Positions 7,682 through 16,477 of a stretch of 24,889 bases of DNA are shown here, piece after piece. The stretch is from Pseudomonadota bacterium (GTDB lineage Bacteria > Desulfobacterota > JADFVX01). Numbering within the stretch: position 1 is the stretch's first letter; each line of letters begins with the position of its first letter. The translations under genes were made by a program, and so were the position numbers. The notes beneath the pieces were generated by a model, which was not told where the DNA came from, did not search any database, and was given only the letters and a program-made list of their open reading frames with translations. Location of the stretch: contig JADFVX010000071.1 in assembly GCA_015222755.1 (NCBI GenBank), positions 1 to 24,889 of the forward strand. The letters run 5' to 3'.

Positions 7682-8503
7682 TTAGTCCTCCAATTTATAT
7701 GAGACGATACTTATTCCGGCAGCATCGGCTTCTTTTACAAGTTCTTCCTGTTTCAGAAGGAGCGTCCTTCCCGCCTCAAGGGCAAGCACTGTTGCACCAA
7801 CCTTTATCATCGACTGCAATGTAGTCAGCCCTGCAGTAGGCACATCGAAACGAGGGTCCTGGTTCGGCTTTGCCACCTTGGCTACAACTGCGCCGCCTCT
7901 GGCAAGAGTTCCTCCACGGATCACAGCCTCATCCGTTCCTTCGATGGCCTCAACTGCCATTATTGATTTCTTTTTTACCACGACCGTCTGACCTATATCC
8001 AGCGATGCAGACCGCTTCGCCATATCCATTCCGTAACGGATATCTTCCCACTCAGCTTTTTTCGGCTTTCGCCTCGTCAGCACTTTTTCCTGCGGCATCA
8101 TTTCCCTCAGATATATCGTCTGGTCAAGCACCTCTATGCCTTCTTCAGCCAGCACGCGGACAATGGCAAGCATCAGGGTGTCATCGTTCCTGTTCTTTAC
8201 CGAACGCAGGATCTTTAGCGCCTTAAAGTCAAAGCGAATCCTCTCGAACAGGACATCCTTTTTGACCTTGCCGATGAATACGACCTTGTCTATCCCCTCA
8301 CCCTTAATTGTCCGGATGATCTTGCCTACCTGGCCAATACTCAAACGGTAGACCCTGTCGGCCAGGCCTTCAAGAGGAGCAATGGCTGCCTCCGTTAGTG
8401 CAACTGCAATGAAGGAGGCCCCCGACTTTTTAGCCTCCCTGGCCAGGATCAGAGGTATCTCTCCTGCACCGGCTATGAGAGCAAAGCGTTCCGATACTGC
8501 CAT
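7682..8503 (-). CDS. lpxI: UDP-2,3-diacylglucosamine pyrophosphatase LpxI
   Basis: 273 aa, typical for LpxI (formerly DUF1009). LpxI hydrolyses UDP-2,3-diacylglucosamine to lipid X and UMP, replacing the unrelated LpxH in many alpha- and deltaproteobacteria. It has a Rossmann-like N-terminal domain beginning FALIAGAGEIPLILA, with VVFIGKVKKD (about 74-83). The C-terminal catalytic domain has RNDDTLM (about 105-111), EVLDQTIYL, and the conserved FDVPTAGLTTL (Asp220 in the motif where the catalytic Asp of Caulobacter LpxI lies), then GATVLALEAG. It sits between the gnnA-like and gnnB-like genes with gaps of 6 and 5 nt, splitting the pair, and directly precedes the lpxB step in function. Confidence 0.95.
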   Translation of the reverse strand: MAVSERFALIAGAGEIPLILAREAKKSGASFIAVALTEAAIAPLEGLADRVYRLSIGQVGKIIRTIKGEGIDKVVFIGKVKKDVLFERIRFDFKALKILRSVKNRNDDTLMLAIVRVLAEEGIEVLDQTIYLREMMPQEKVLTRRKPKKAEWEDIRYGMDMAKRSASLDIGQTVVVKKKSIMAVEAIEGTDEAVIRGGTLARGGAVVAKVAKPNQDPRFDVPTAGLTTLQSMIKVGATVLALEAGRTLLLKQEELVKEADAAGISIVSYKLED

Positions 8504-8509
8504 CTATTT

Positions 8510-9475
8510 CTATGCAGCCGCAGCACTTATCTGATCGAGCACCCTGAGTGCTATCTTAAGAGACCTCAGTTCTGCCTCTGCAGAAACATGCCTCTCGACG
8601 CCACGCATTGCACAGTCTAGAAAATGCTGCACCTCCAGTTTCAGCGGGTTTCCCCTGTGAACAAATATGCGTTCGATCAGCGATTCCTGCGTATACCTTA
8701 GTTCCTCCCTGGAAAGGAAATATTCTGCCGATGCCTGGCGGTGTATCTGTATGTCCTGTTCGTTAAAATCAAGGAAGACATAGGCATCCTTCTGAGAGAG
8801 AGAGAGGGTCCTGATCTTTTCCTGCGTCACCCTGCTGGAGATAAAATTAGCCAGGCAGCCATTTTCAAAAATTAGCTGACAACTGGCATAATCTTCCATA
8901 TCGGTAAAGGCGCTGCCGCCTGTAGCCTTGATGCCCTTTACCTTTGAGTCAATAAGGTTAAGTGCTATATCTATATCGTGGATCATAATATCCATGACCA
9001 CACCGGCATCGCTGATACGACCTGTAAATGGGCCCATTCTGCGGAACTCAAGTACCAGCGGGTCTTTAATAACGTTCTTTACCTCCTGCACGGCACCGTT
9101 GAAACGCTCTACATGACCGATCTGAAGGTGAACACCCTTCTCATCGGCTATATTGAAAAGCTCTGTAGCCTCTTCAAGACTCTTGGCAATCGGTTTTTCC
9201 AGGAGGACATGGATGCCCCTCTCCAGAAAAGGTTTTGCCACCTCATAGTGCAGCGATGTTGGCACGGCGATAGTCACCACATCTACTTTATCAAGAAGCT
9301 TTTTATAGTCGCTAAAGACCTGGGTCCCATATTTCGAGGCAATAAGCTCTGCCCTTTCCTTAGATGAATCGGCTACACCTACAAGCTCTACATCACTTGA
9401 ATCTGCATACATACCTACATGATATTGGCCCATGTGCCCTACGCCCACAACTGCCGCTCTTATTTTGTTTGCCAC
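8510..9475 (-). CDS. gnnA: Gfo/Idh/MocA family oxidoreductase, GnnA-like
   Basis: 321 aa. The N-terminal Rossmann domain starts IRAAVVGVGHMGQYH (dinucleotide site about 9-15) and includes the family EKP motif (LLEKPIAKS, Lys94). The C-terminal substrate domain has GHVERFNGAV (about 120-129) and VMDIMIHDIDIAL, with His166-Asp167 as likely catalytic residues. In Acidithiobacillus ferrooxidans and Leptospira, GnnA of this family oxidises the 3-OH of UDP-GlcNAc using NAD+, and GnnB aminates the product. Position directly after lpxA and near a DegT aminotransferase supports the same role. It starts with GTG preceded by GGAGGT at 4-5 nt; the gap from lpxA is 14 nt. Family is certain; substrate is inferred from neighbours. 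Confidence 0.8.
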   Translation of the reverse strand: MANKIRAAVVGVGHMGQYHVGMYADSSDVELVGVADSSKERAELIASKYGTQVFSDYKKLLDKVDVVTIAVPTSLHYEVAKPFLERGIHVLLEKPIAKSLEEATELFNIADEKGVHLQIGHVERFNGAVQEVKNVIKDPLVLEFRRMGPFTGRISDAGVVMDIMIHDIDIALNLIDSKVKGIKATGGSAFTDMEDYASCQLIFENGCLANFISSRVTQEKIRTLSLSQKDAYVFLDFNEQDIQIHRQASAEYFLSREELRYTQESLIERIFVHRGNPLKLEVQHFLDCAMRGVERHVSAEAELRSLKIALRVLDQISAAAA

Positions 9476-9489
9476 TTTTACCTCCGCTT

Positions 9490-10260
9490 TTATCTTATGA
9501 TTCCACGCTTAGAGGCCTTGGCAAAATCTACAAGATGTGCCACCTCTTTTTTCTGCTCAACCTCTACCTCGACTCTAGCAAGCGCCTTTTCGATGCTCAG
9601 ATCGCTCCTGCAAAGGATCTTGTACGCCTTTTTCAAATTACTCCTTGTTTCCGGATCTACGCCCCGTCGCCTAAGCCCTACCGAGTTAAGCCCATGCGTT
9701 GTGGCCGGATTGCCTTCTACCAGTGTGTAGGGGAGTATATCACGGTTCACTCTCGCTAAGCCTCCCACCATCGCCATCGTACCAACGCGGGCAAACTGGT
9801 GAATCCCGACATAGGAAGAAATTATGGCAAAATCCTCAACTATAACGTGCCCGGCAAGCCCAGCGTAGTTTGTTAGGATGACGTTATTGCCCACCTTACA
9901 ATCATGAGCGGCATGGGTATAAGCCATAAAATAATTATCATTCCCGAGAGTTGTGGCCTCAGCATCCTTTGTAGCCCGGTGGATAGTCACATATTCCCTT
10001 ATGGTATTGCCATTGCCTATCCTGACAAAGCTTCTTTTACCCTTAAAACTTATGTCCTGTGGGTCTCCTCCCAGAGAAGCACCGTGGTGTATTTTATTGT
10101 CCTCACCTATCTCAGTATAAGGTGCAATGACAACATGTGGGCCTATAACGGTACCTTTACAAATCTTGGCCCCTTCTCCAATGATTGAAAAAGGACCCAC
10201 CTCCACATCAGAGGCAAGCTCTGCCTTTGAATTAATAATAGCCGTGCTATGAATCGACAT
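9490..10260 (-). CDS. lpxA: UDP-(GlcNAc or GlcNAc3N) O/N-acyltransferase LpxA
   Basis: 256 aa with left-handed beta-helix hexapeptide repeats over about residues 1-185 and a helical C-terminal end (GLRRRGVDPETRSNLKKAY). Catalytic His119 lies in YTHAAHDCKVG, matching His125 of E. coli LpxA. It transfers a 3-hydroxyacyl chain from acyl-ACP to the 3 position of the UDP-sugar, the first step of lipid A synthesis. The motif SLGGDPQDISFKGKRS is of the common non-enteric type. Because gnnA/gnnB-like genes follow, the acceptor may be the 3-amino sugar, giving an amide. The sequence does not show this preference directly. It follows fabZ by 23 nt. Confidence 0.97.
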   Translation of the reverse strand: MSIHSTAIINSKAELASDVEVGPFSIIGEGAKICKGTVIGPHVVIAPYTEIGEDNKIHHGASLGGDPQDISFKGKRSFVRIGNGNTIREYVTIHRATKDAEATTLGNDNYFMAYTHAAHDCKVGNNVILTNYAGLAGHVIVEDFAIISSYVGIHQFARVGTMAMVGGLARVNRDILPYTLVEGNPATTHGLNSVGLRRRGVDPETRSNLKKAYKILCRSDLSIEKALARVEVEVEQKKEVAHLVDFAKASKRGIIR

Positions 10261-10283
10261 ATTTCACTTAATCCCTTAAATAT

Positions 10284-10718
10284 TTATTTGTCCATTATAG
10301 TGGCCATAAGTTCAGCCTCAGCCACCAGGTTATCGTCAACAAAGGCCTCACCCTTAAATTTCCATATGGCACGGCGCTGTTTGAAAACGGTAAGAACAAG
10401 CCTGACTTGATCTCCAGGTACAACTGGACTTCTAAACCTGGCGCTGTCTATACCCATAAAATAAACCAGCTTATCTTTACTCTCTTCAGGCTCCGACTTG
10501 AAGGCCAGTATACCTCCGACCTGGGCCATGGCCTCTATTATGAGCACACCCGGCATAATAGGATGTCCGGGAAAGTGTCCCTGAAAAAAGGGCTCGTTTA
10601 TAGTTACATTTTTGATTCCCGTTATCTGTTTTCCTTTCTCAAACTCAACTATCCTGTCAACGAGCAGAAAAGGGTACCTGTGTGGCAGGTATGACATTAT
10701 CTCATTTATATCAAGCAT
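10284..10718 (-). CDS. fabZ: (3R)-hydroxyacyl-ACP dehydratase FabZ
   Basis: 144 aa hot-dog fold dehydratase. It carries LPHRYPFLLVDRI (about 11-23) and the active-site block FQGHFPGHPIMPG, then VLIIEAMAQ, with catalytic His48 and Glu62. FabZ dehydrates 3-hydroxyacyl-ACP for fatty-acid elongation and competes with LpxA and LpxD for the same substrate, which explains its placement between them. The start overlaps the 3' end of lpxD by 8 nt, with GGAG about 8 nt before the ATG, so expression is tightly coupled to lpxD. Confidence 0.97.
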   Translation of the reverse strand: MLDINEIMSYLPHRYPFLLVDRIVEFEKGKQITGIKNVTINEPFFQGHFPGHPIMPGVLIIEAMAQVGGILAFKSEPEESKDKLVYFMGIDSARFRSPVVPGDQVRLVLTVFKQRRAIWKFKGEAFVDDNLVAEAELMATIMDK

Positions 10719-11730
10719 CTTCAGTCTCCAATTTGTCCATTTTATCCAATAAACCCTGCAAGTCCTTTCTCATTTGGGGCAGTTTTTGAATTGCATTCTG
10801 AATGCGCATCCATTCCCGGTGAGGCTGGGGAGGATAGCCTGTCACCTTTGCACCGGATTCAACATCTTTGGTCACCCCTGACTTGGGCCCAATGATGGCC
10901 CCATCGCCTACCGTCAAATGCCCCGCCACACCAACCTGGCCGGCAATTATCACATTATTCCCAAGCCTGGCACTTCCTGCCAGGCCAGACTGGCTGACAA
11001 TCAGTGTATCCTTACCGACTGTACAGTTATGCGCGATCATAACCAGATTGTCTATCTTTGCTCCTCTGTTTATTATAGTACTCCCCAGGGTAGCCCTGTC
11101 TACAGTACAGTTGGCCCCTATCTCTACATCGTCACCTATGATTACACCGCCTACCTGGGGTACCTTCCTGTGGCAGCTGCCGTCCCACACATAACCATAA
11201 CCATCACTGCCTAGAACTGTACCGCCATGTATTATAACCCTTTTGCCTATCGTTGTACCTTCATTTATAACGACATTTGCATAGAGGGTCGTACCTTCGC
11301 CGACTTTACAAGCGGGACCTATATAAACACCCGGATAAAGAGTTACCCTGTCACCTATCTCCGCCCCCTTGCCAATATGAACATTGGGAAAAATAGAAAG
11401 GTCGGTACCGAGACTCACACCTTCTTCAATAATGGCCCTTGCATCTACCCCTCTAGGTTTGGGCTTAGGATAAAAAAGCCTTACCACCTCTGTAAAGACA
11501 AGTAAGGGTTTATTTGTGGATATATAGGGCTTCCCCTCGCAACTGATCCCTTCCGGCAAAATGAATGCTGAGGCCTTTGATGTCGTGAGTTCAGCCTTTC
11601 TTGCAGGATCGGCCAAGAAGACAATGTTTCCCCTGGCTGCATCATCAATGGATGCAACCCCGGTAATATCTATAGAGCCATCTCCAGTATAATCCAGGCC
11701 TATCGCTTCAGCTACATCAGAGAGCTTCAT
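10711..11730 (-). CDS. lpxD: UDP-3-O-acylglucosamine N-acyltransferase LpxD
   Basis: 339 aa, the usual length. An N-terminal uridine-binding domain (about 1-95) is followed by hexapeptide-repeat beta helix (about 98-315; for example FPNVHIGKGAEIGDRVTLYP) and a C-terminal helix. Catalytic His234 lies in KIDNLVMIAHNCTVG, matching His239 of E. coli LpxD. It adds the 2-N 3-hydroxyacyl chain, the third lipid A step. No lpxC is present in the window, so the deacetylase gene must lie elsewhere. The ATG lies 3 nt after the skp stop with no visible Shine-Dalgarno, suggesting translational coupling. Confidence 0.97.
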   Translation of the reverse strand: MKLSDVAEAIGLDYTGDGSIDITGVASIDDAARGNIVFLADPARKAELTTSKASAFILPEGISCEGKPYISTNKPLLVFTEVVRLFYPKPKPRGVDARAIIEEGVSLGTDLSIFPNVHIGKGAEIGDRVTLYPGVYIGPACKVGEGTTLYANVVINEGTTIGKRVIIHGGTVLGSDGYGYVWDGSCHRKVPQVGGVIIGDDVEIGANCTVDRATLGSTIINRGAKIDNLVMIAHNCTVGKDTLIVSQSGLAGSARLGNNVIIAGQVGVAGHLTVGDGAIIGPKSGVTKDVESGAKVTGYPPQPHREWMRIQNAIQKLPQMRKDLQGLLDKMDKLETEDA

Positions 11731-11733
11731 AGA

Positions 11734-12258
11734 CTAGGGGGCTTTTGCCTCATTAAGCCTCTTTATAACTTCGCTTGTTAAATCAGCCGATTCCTTGGCA
11801 TAAAGTACGCTGCTTTCATTCCTCTCCAGAATCATGTCATAGCCCTTTTCCTGTCCGATATTTACGATTATCCTCCTGAGATTAATCAGCACCGACCTGG
11901 TAAGCTCGGCATCCTTGCCCTGCAACTCTTCCTGTGCATCCTGATAGTAACGCTGAACAGCCTTAAGCTTGTCTTGATACTCCCTTTCTTTTTCTACCTT
12001 GGTCTCTTCGCTTAGTAAAAGCCCCTGTTTTTCCAATTCGTCCTTGAGGCGTTTAAGGTCGTTCTGTTTTATGTCAAGGTCTTTCTGTATACGGTCTACC
12101 TCTCTCTGAAACATCTCTTTTGCCGATTTTCCGGCATTTGAGGTACTAAGTGCTACCTGGAGGTCCACATAAGCCAGTTTAGTCTCCTCTGCAGAAACAG
12201 GTAGAGGTAAAAAAAACGAGACAGTGAAGAGCAAAGACATAAAGATATTTTTTTTCAT
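11734..12258 (-). CDS. skp: OmpH/Skp family periplasmic chaperone
   Basis: 174 aa with a cleavable signal peptide (KKNIFMSLLFTVSFFLPLP, cleavage at VSAEE), then KLAYVDLQVALSTSNAGKSA, the conserved start of mature Skp proteins. A long charged coiled-coil follows (about 45-125; for example QKDLDIKQNDLKRLKDELEK), then a return strand (YDMILERNESSVLYAKESAD). Skp trimers hold unfolded outer-membrane proteins in the periplasm before BamA inserts them. It directly follows bamA with a 33-nt gap and has a strong GAGGAG ribosome-binding site, so it may be translated at a higher rate than its neighbours. Confidence 0.93.
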   Translation of the reverse strand: MKKNIFMSLLFTVSFFLPLPVSAEETKLAYVDLQVALSTSNAGKSAKEMFQREVDRIQKDLDIKQNDLKRLKDELEKQGLLLSEETKVEKEREYQDKLKAVQRYYQDAQEELQGKDAELTRSVLINLRRIIVNIGQEKGYDMILERNESSVLYAKESADLTSEVIKRLNEAKAP

Positions 12259-12291
12259 ACTAAATTCTCCTCAAAAAGATTAGTTGAAACA

Positions 12292-14598
12292 CTAAAAGAA
12301 TGAGCCTATTGAAAATTCCCAGCGGCTCTTGCTTTCCCCAGGTTTAGGGTCTAAAGCGTGTCCCCACTCAAGCCTTAAAGGGCCAACAGGAGAATACCAC
12401 CTGACACCATAACCTACGCTCTTCCTGAGGGATCTAATTCCATACCTTTCACTAGCTGCATATACATTACCGGCATCAAAGAAAAACAATCCCTTAAGGC
12501 CTGCATCTTCCGATATATAAAAGAGGTACTCTGCGTTAAAAAGCAGCTCCTTGTTTCCACCTACAACATAGGGCAGGCCATCGATAGCGCTTATTTCTTC
12601 GGGACCAATGGAACGGTGCTCATATCCGCGCACAGAGTTTATCCCCCCGAGGAAGAACCTCTCATCTATGTGTAGTTCATTTTCATCTGTGGATCTGGCA
12701 TAACCAAGCCGTCCCCTCAGCATCATAGTGTGGTTCTTCCATCCCGGAAAAAACCATGCACTGCTTCCGACAATCTTGTAGAAATTATTGGCACCTCTCA
12801 GAGGGCCGCCTGCATATTCCAGTGAAATACTGTTATCAGAACCTCTACTAGGGTTGAGGTAGTTGTCTCTGCTGTCCCGCCGCAAGGTTGTTGTAATACT
12901 ACTTGTCGTCGTCTTGCCTTCAGAATCCTGAATATATGGAGACGCAGTTGCAGACACATTATCGATCTCTAGGCTCTCAAAACTATATTTCAGGTTAAGC
13001 CTGCTGTATTCACCGAGAGACCGGCCCCCACGCAGACTGAAGCCACTCCGGCTCGATTCATAATCATCATATTCCCTGTTACTGTTAAAGAGGTCAAAAC
13101 CCGCAGTAAATTTGCTGTCAAACACATAAGGCTCTGTATAGCTTATAGAATAATTACTACTCTCACCGCCAAACTCCGTAGAAAATTTAATTTTTCTGCC
13201 CGTACCGAACAGGTTGCCTTGGGACAGGGATATCATCCCCACCAAGCCATCATTCGAACTGTAACCTGCCCCCACAGTAAAGGTCCCAGTAGGGCCTTCT
13301 TCTACCTGTATATTAATGTCAATCTTATCCTTTGAAATTCGCTCTGTTTTAAAATCTACCTGCTTGAAAAAACCTAAATTATTGACTTTCTGCCTACTAC
13401 GCCTGATTGCAGAACCGTTGTAGAGTTCCGTTTCACGTACGTTTAACTCCCGCCGCACAACCTTATCCCTGGTGTGGGTATTGCCTGCGATATTTATCCT
13501 GTTTATGTATACAAGGCTCCCCTTATCTGCATCGTAGGTAATATTGACGAGCCGCCTGTCTTCTTCCACATCGGTTTTTGGCGAAACATCTGCAAAGGCA
13601 TAGCCTCTATCGGCAAAAGTATCCTTCAGTATTACAATATCCCCTCTCATCTTCTGACCGTTAAAAATATCTCCCTCTTTAAGTCTGAGATCGGAGCGGG
13701 TAGCAGTCTCCTCTTCCGGAGACCTTGACAGGTCACCTGAAAAGGAGATCTTCCCCACACTGAACTGCTCCCCTTCGAAAACACGCAGGGTGACGTAGAG
13801 GGCCTTTTTATCAGGTGCCATAAACACCTGAGGGTCTTCTATCTTGGCCTGAATATAGCCGTTATTGTAGTAAAAGGCCCTTATCAAATCAATATCTTTA
13901 TACAGGGTCTCCTCGTCAAACTTCCCTGATCCCGTAAGCCATGAGAAAAAGCCTCCTTCCTTGGTTTCCACACCGGGGACATCCAGCAGGTCTTCATCTG
14001 AGAACTTCTGGTTTCCAAGGATATTGATCTTCTTAATCTTTATCTTTCTTCCTTCAACTACATCAAAGACCAGAGCGGCTTCATCACCATCATAATCAAG
14101 CCTGTGCGTTATATCTGCCAGGAAAAAGCCCTTTTCTTCATAAAGCTCAGAGACCTCTTCCTCGGATTCCCTTATTTTATCCATACTATATATTGTATCC
14201 GGGCGAACTGTTATAACAGCCATTACAGTCTCTTTTTTAAGCTCAACAGTCCCCTCCACCCTTACGGAGCGTATAAGTATCCTCTCCTTCACTATAAAGG
14301 TCAATTTGGGGCCCAGATCTCCCTCTGAAAGATCTGCCTTAACATCTTCAAAATATCCCATCTGGAAGATACTTTTAATATCTTCTGAAACTGTCTTTCT
14401 TGAAAAATACCCGCCTACACGGCTCTTTGCATGAGAAAGAATGGCACCTTTTTCTATCCTTCTTTGCCCCTTGACTTCAATACTGGTTATTATCTTACCC
14501 TCAGACTGAAACTCTCCAGCGTCTATATTGGCAGTGGGGGAAATAAGTAAAAATGTCAAGGCTGCCAGGCTATGCCTGAAAAACAAGAGTCTGTTCAC
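12292..14598 (-). CDS. bamA: outer membrane protein assembly factor BamA
   Basis: 768 aa, the core of the BAM complex that folds beta-barrel proteins into the outer membrane. A signal peptide (about 1-28) is followed by five POTRA domains (about 35-430, starting ITSIEVKGQRRIEKGAI; the last near VYINRINIAGNTHTRDKVV). The C-terminal 16-strand barrel begins about GTFTVGAGYSSNDGLVG. The conserved loop-6 VRGY is at 656-659, followed by GPLRLEWGHALDP and the terminal aromatic signature SIGSFF. It starts with GTG only 3 nt after lolD, with no strong Shine-Dalgarno. A TAA-AAA-GTG junction suggests coupling to lolD. Confidence 0.97.
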   Translation of the reverse strand: MNRLLFFRHSLAALTFLLISPTANIDAGEFQSEGKIITSIEVKGQRRIEKGAILSHAKSRVGGYFSRKTVSEDIKSIFQMGYFEDVKADLSEGDLGPKLTFIVKERILIRSVRVEGTVELKKETVMAVITVRPDTIYSMDKIRESEEEVSELYEEKGFFLADITHRLDYDGDEAALVFDVVEGRKIKIKKINILGNQKFSDEDLLDVPGVETKEGGFFSWLTGSGKFDEETLYKDIDLIRAFYYNNGYIQAKIEDPQVFMAPDKKALYVTLRVFEGEQFSVGKISFSGDLSRSPEEETATRSDLRLKEGDIFNGQKMRGDIVILKDTFADRGYAFADVSPKTDVEEDRRLVNITYDADKGSLVYINRINIAGNTHTRDKVVRRELNVRETELYNGSAIRRSRQKVNNLGFFKQVDFKTERISKDKIDINIQVEEGPTGTFTVGAGYSSNDGLVGMISLSQGNLFGTGRKIKFSTEFGGESSNYSISYTEPYVFDSKFTAGFDLFNSNREYDDYESSRSGFSLRGGRSLGEYSRLNLKYSFESLEIDNVSATASPYIQDSEGKTTTSSITTTLRRDSRDNYLNPSRGSDNSISLEYAGGPLRGANNFYKIVGSSAWFFPGWKNHTMMLRGRLGYARSTDENELHIDERFFLGGINSVRGYEHRSIGPEEISAIDGLPYVVGGNKELLFNAEYLFYISEDAGLKGLFFFDAGNVYAASERYGIRSLRKSVGYGVRWYSPVGPLRLEWGHALDPKPGESKSRWEFSIGSFF

Positions 14599-14601
14599 TT
14601 T

Positions 14602-15279
14602 TTAATTTTCCACTATTCCATCCTGAACTATGAACTGCCTGTCAAGCCTTGCGGCCAGGCTTTCATTGTGCGTCACAATAATACAGGTAATCCCCATTTC
14701 CCTGTTTAGTTCAGCAAGCATGGAGAAAATCTCATCTCCCGTTTTTCTGTCCAGGTTCCCCGTAGGTTCATCGGCAAGAAGTACCTTCGGCCCACGCATC
14801 AAGGCCCTGGCAATGGCAACGCGCTGCTGCTCCCCGCCGGAGAGTTCCCCTGGTTTGTGCGTCAAGCGGTGAGAAAGACCTACCCTGTCAAGTATAGCCA
14901 GGGCCTTCTCCTTTGCCATATCACGAGGCTCTCTGCCGACAAGGGCAGGCATTATGACATTTTCAAGGGAGGTAAACTCGGGTAAAAGGTGATGAAACTG
15001 GAAAACAAAACCTATCTCCCGGTTTCGGAAACTGGAAAGGCTGTTATCATCCATGGAGTATATATCTCTTGCGTCAAAAAAAACCTTACCCTGACTCGGC
15101 TTCTCCAGCCCGCCAAGTATGTGCATAAGGGTACTTTTACCCGCCCCCGATGCCCCCTTCAAGGCGACCATCTCACCCCGGAATATGCTGAGATCGACGC
15201 CTTTAAGGACATCAACCTGCCCCTTACCTTTTTTAAAGGATTTGCTAAGTCCTTCAACTTTTATAAAAATTTCTTCCAT
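14602..15279 (-). CDS. lolD: lipoprotein-releasing ABC transporter ATPase LolD
   Basis: 225 aa from the ATG at 15277-15279. ATPase of the LolCDE machine, which extracts outer-membrane lipoproteins from the inner membrane and hands them to LolA. Walker A is GASGAGKST (42-50), the Q-loop is FVFQFHHLLPEFTSLENV, the signature LSGGEQQRVAIARAL (146-160), Walker B VLLADEPTGNLD, and the H-loop His204. FHHLLPEFTSLEN is characteristic of LolD within the MacB/LolD family. I prefer this start over a TTG ten codons upstream that would overlap the previous gene; AGGAAGG lies 14 nt before. The gap to the upstream TPR/cNMP gene is 4 nt. Confidence 0.95.
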   Translation of the reverse strand: MEEIFIKVEGLSKSFKKGKGQVDVLKGVDLSIFRGEMVALKGASGAGKSTLMHILGGLEKPSQGKVFFDARDIYSMDDNSLSSFRNREIGFVFQFHHLLPEFTSLENVIMPALVGREPRDMAKEKALAILDRVGLSHRLTHKPGELSGGEQQRVAIARALMRGPKVLLADEPTGNLDRKTGDEIFSMLAELNREMGITCIIVTHNESLAARLDRQFIVQDGIVEN

Positions 15280-15283
15280 CAGC

Positions 15284-16465
15284 TTAGACAAGACCTTCCT
15301 TAGACTCAAATCCCTTCAGGGCCATAATGGTCCCTATAGTTTTTTCCGCCCTCGACTTAAGATACCTCTCGAGAATTTCCTTAACCTTTGGATATTTATT
15401 GAAGCATGACATCAGGTCTTTTTTGGACAATTCCATAAGTTCAAGGCTGGACAAGGAGCTTACAGTCGCAGTTCTGGGTTTCCCCGTTACCACCGCGACC
15501 TCTCCAAAAAAATCACCCTCCTTAAGCTCGGCAAGAGGGACCTTCCCGCTACCGCTATGTTCTGTAGAGACCTCGACATTGCCGTTTTTTATCACAAAGA
15601 GAGAATCACTTTCATCACCTTCGGCAATTACCACCTCTCCTTTTTCAAACTGCCTGTGCACAAAGGCATCTACAAGCTCGTTCCTGTCTGACTCTTTGAG
15701 TGAACCAAAAAGAGGTGACATTGCCAGAAGTCGGCCAAGGACCCTTTTCTTACAGAAAGATCCAAGCACTTCTCCCACACGTGGAAAGCGCCTGCCAAGC
15801 TCATCCATTTCTTTCTTTTTTATCTCAATAAGGCCGATTTCATCTTCGGCAATTACAGATGCCTGCCTTTTTCCGCCTGCAAAAAAACCGACTTCACCAA
15901 AAAACTCCCCCTCTTCGAGGCGAGCTATCTCTATCTTCTCACCTGCGATCCCCTGTACAAATATCTTTATAGATCCTTTTATAATAATAAATATGGAATC
16001 TCCGTCATCACCCTCTTTGCATATCAAATGGCCTTCCGGAAAATCGACATAATCAAAACTACCCACCAACTCTACAAGCTCAGCCTCACTCAGTTCTGAA
16101 AGAAGTGGAATCTCCGGCAGAGAACCAAGATCCACGCCAGACTTGTCTCTGGAGCAAAGGGCCTCGATCTTATCCTTCAACTCAACCAATTCCGGGTCTA
16201 CCTTCAACATCAGCTTATAAATACTTACAGCCTTCAGGAAATCACCGGATGCAGAATAATTATCGGCCACTTTTTGAAAGGTCTCTATGGCAGGGGCCTT
16301 TTGCCCCAGCTTAGCATAGACTTCAGCAAGCTTCACAGCTATGCCTGTGTTATCAGGAAGTAAGCCATTCAAGGCAATACAGGCCTTAAGACACTTAGGC
16401 CAATCTTTTTTAGCATAGGCGTCTACAACTACTTTACGTAATGTCTCGACCCTTTCCTTACCCAC
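15284..16465 (-). CDS. TPR protein with two cyclic-nucleotide-binding domains
   Basis: 393 aa, no signal peptide, so cytoplasmic. Residues about 5-105 form three helical TPR-like units (DWPKCLKACIALNGLLPDN, AIETFQKVADNYSASGDF, AVSIYKLMLKVDPELVEL). Two cNMP-binding domains of the CRP/PKA fold follow (about 118-235 and 247-370). Their phosphate-binding cassettes are GEFFGEVGFFAGGKRQASV (186-204; Glu191, Arg200) and GDFFGEVAVVTGKPRTATV (317-335; Glu322, Arg331). The second matches the cAMP/cGMP-binding consensus best. There is no helix-turn-helix, kinase or cyclase domain, so it is likely a sensor or scaffold that acts through proteins. It starts with GTG after GGGGGAT. It lies between the Lol permease (12-nt gap) and lolD (4-nt gap), suggesting an unproven link to lipoprotein export. 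Confidence 0.88.
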   Translation of the reverse strand: MGKERVETLRKVVVDAYAKKDWPKCLKACIALNGLLPDNTGIAVKLAEVYAKLGQKAPAIETFQKVADNYSASGDFLKAVSIYKLMLKVDPELVELKDKIEALCSRDKSGVDLGSLPEIPLLSELSEAELVELVGSFDYVDFPEGHLICKEGDDGDSIFIIIKGSIKIFVQGIAGEKIEIARLEEGEFFGEVGFFAGGKRQASVIAEDEIGLIEIKKKEMDELGRRFPRVGEVLGSFCKKRVLGRLLAMSPLFGSLKESDRNELVDAFVHRQFEKGEVVIAEGDESDSLFVIKNGNVEVSTEHSGSGKVPLAELKEGDFFGEVAVVTGKPRTATVSSLSSLELMELSKKDLMSCFNKYPKVKEILERYLKSRAEKTIGTIMALKGFESKEGLV

Positions 16466-16477
16466 TTTATCCCCCTT

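Noticed and set aside
15327..16052. Plus-strand open frame of 241 codons
   Set aside because: It lies wholly antisense to the TPR/cNMP gene, is Ser/Pro-rich low-complexity, and has no ribosome-binding site. The opposite strand has clear domains.
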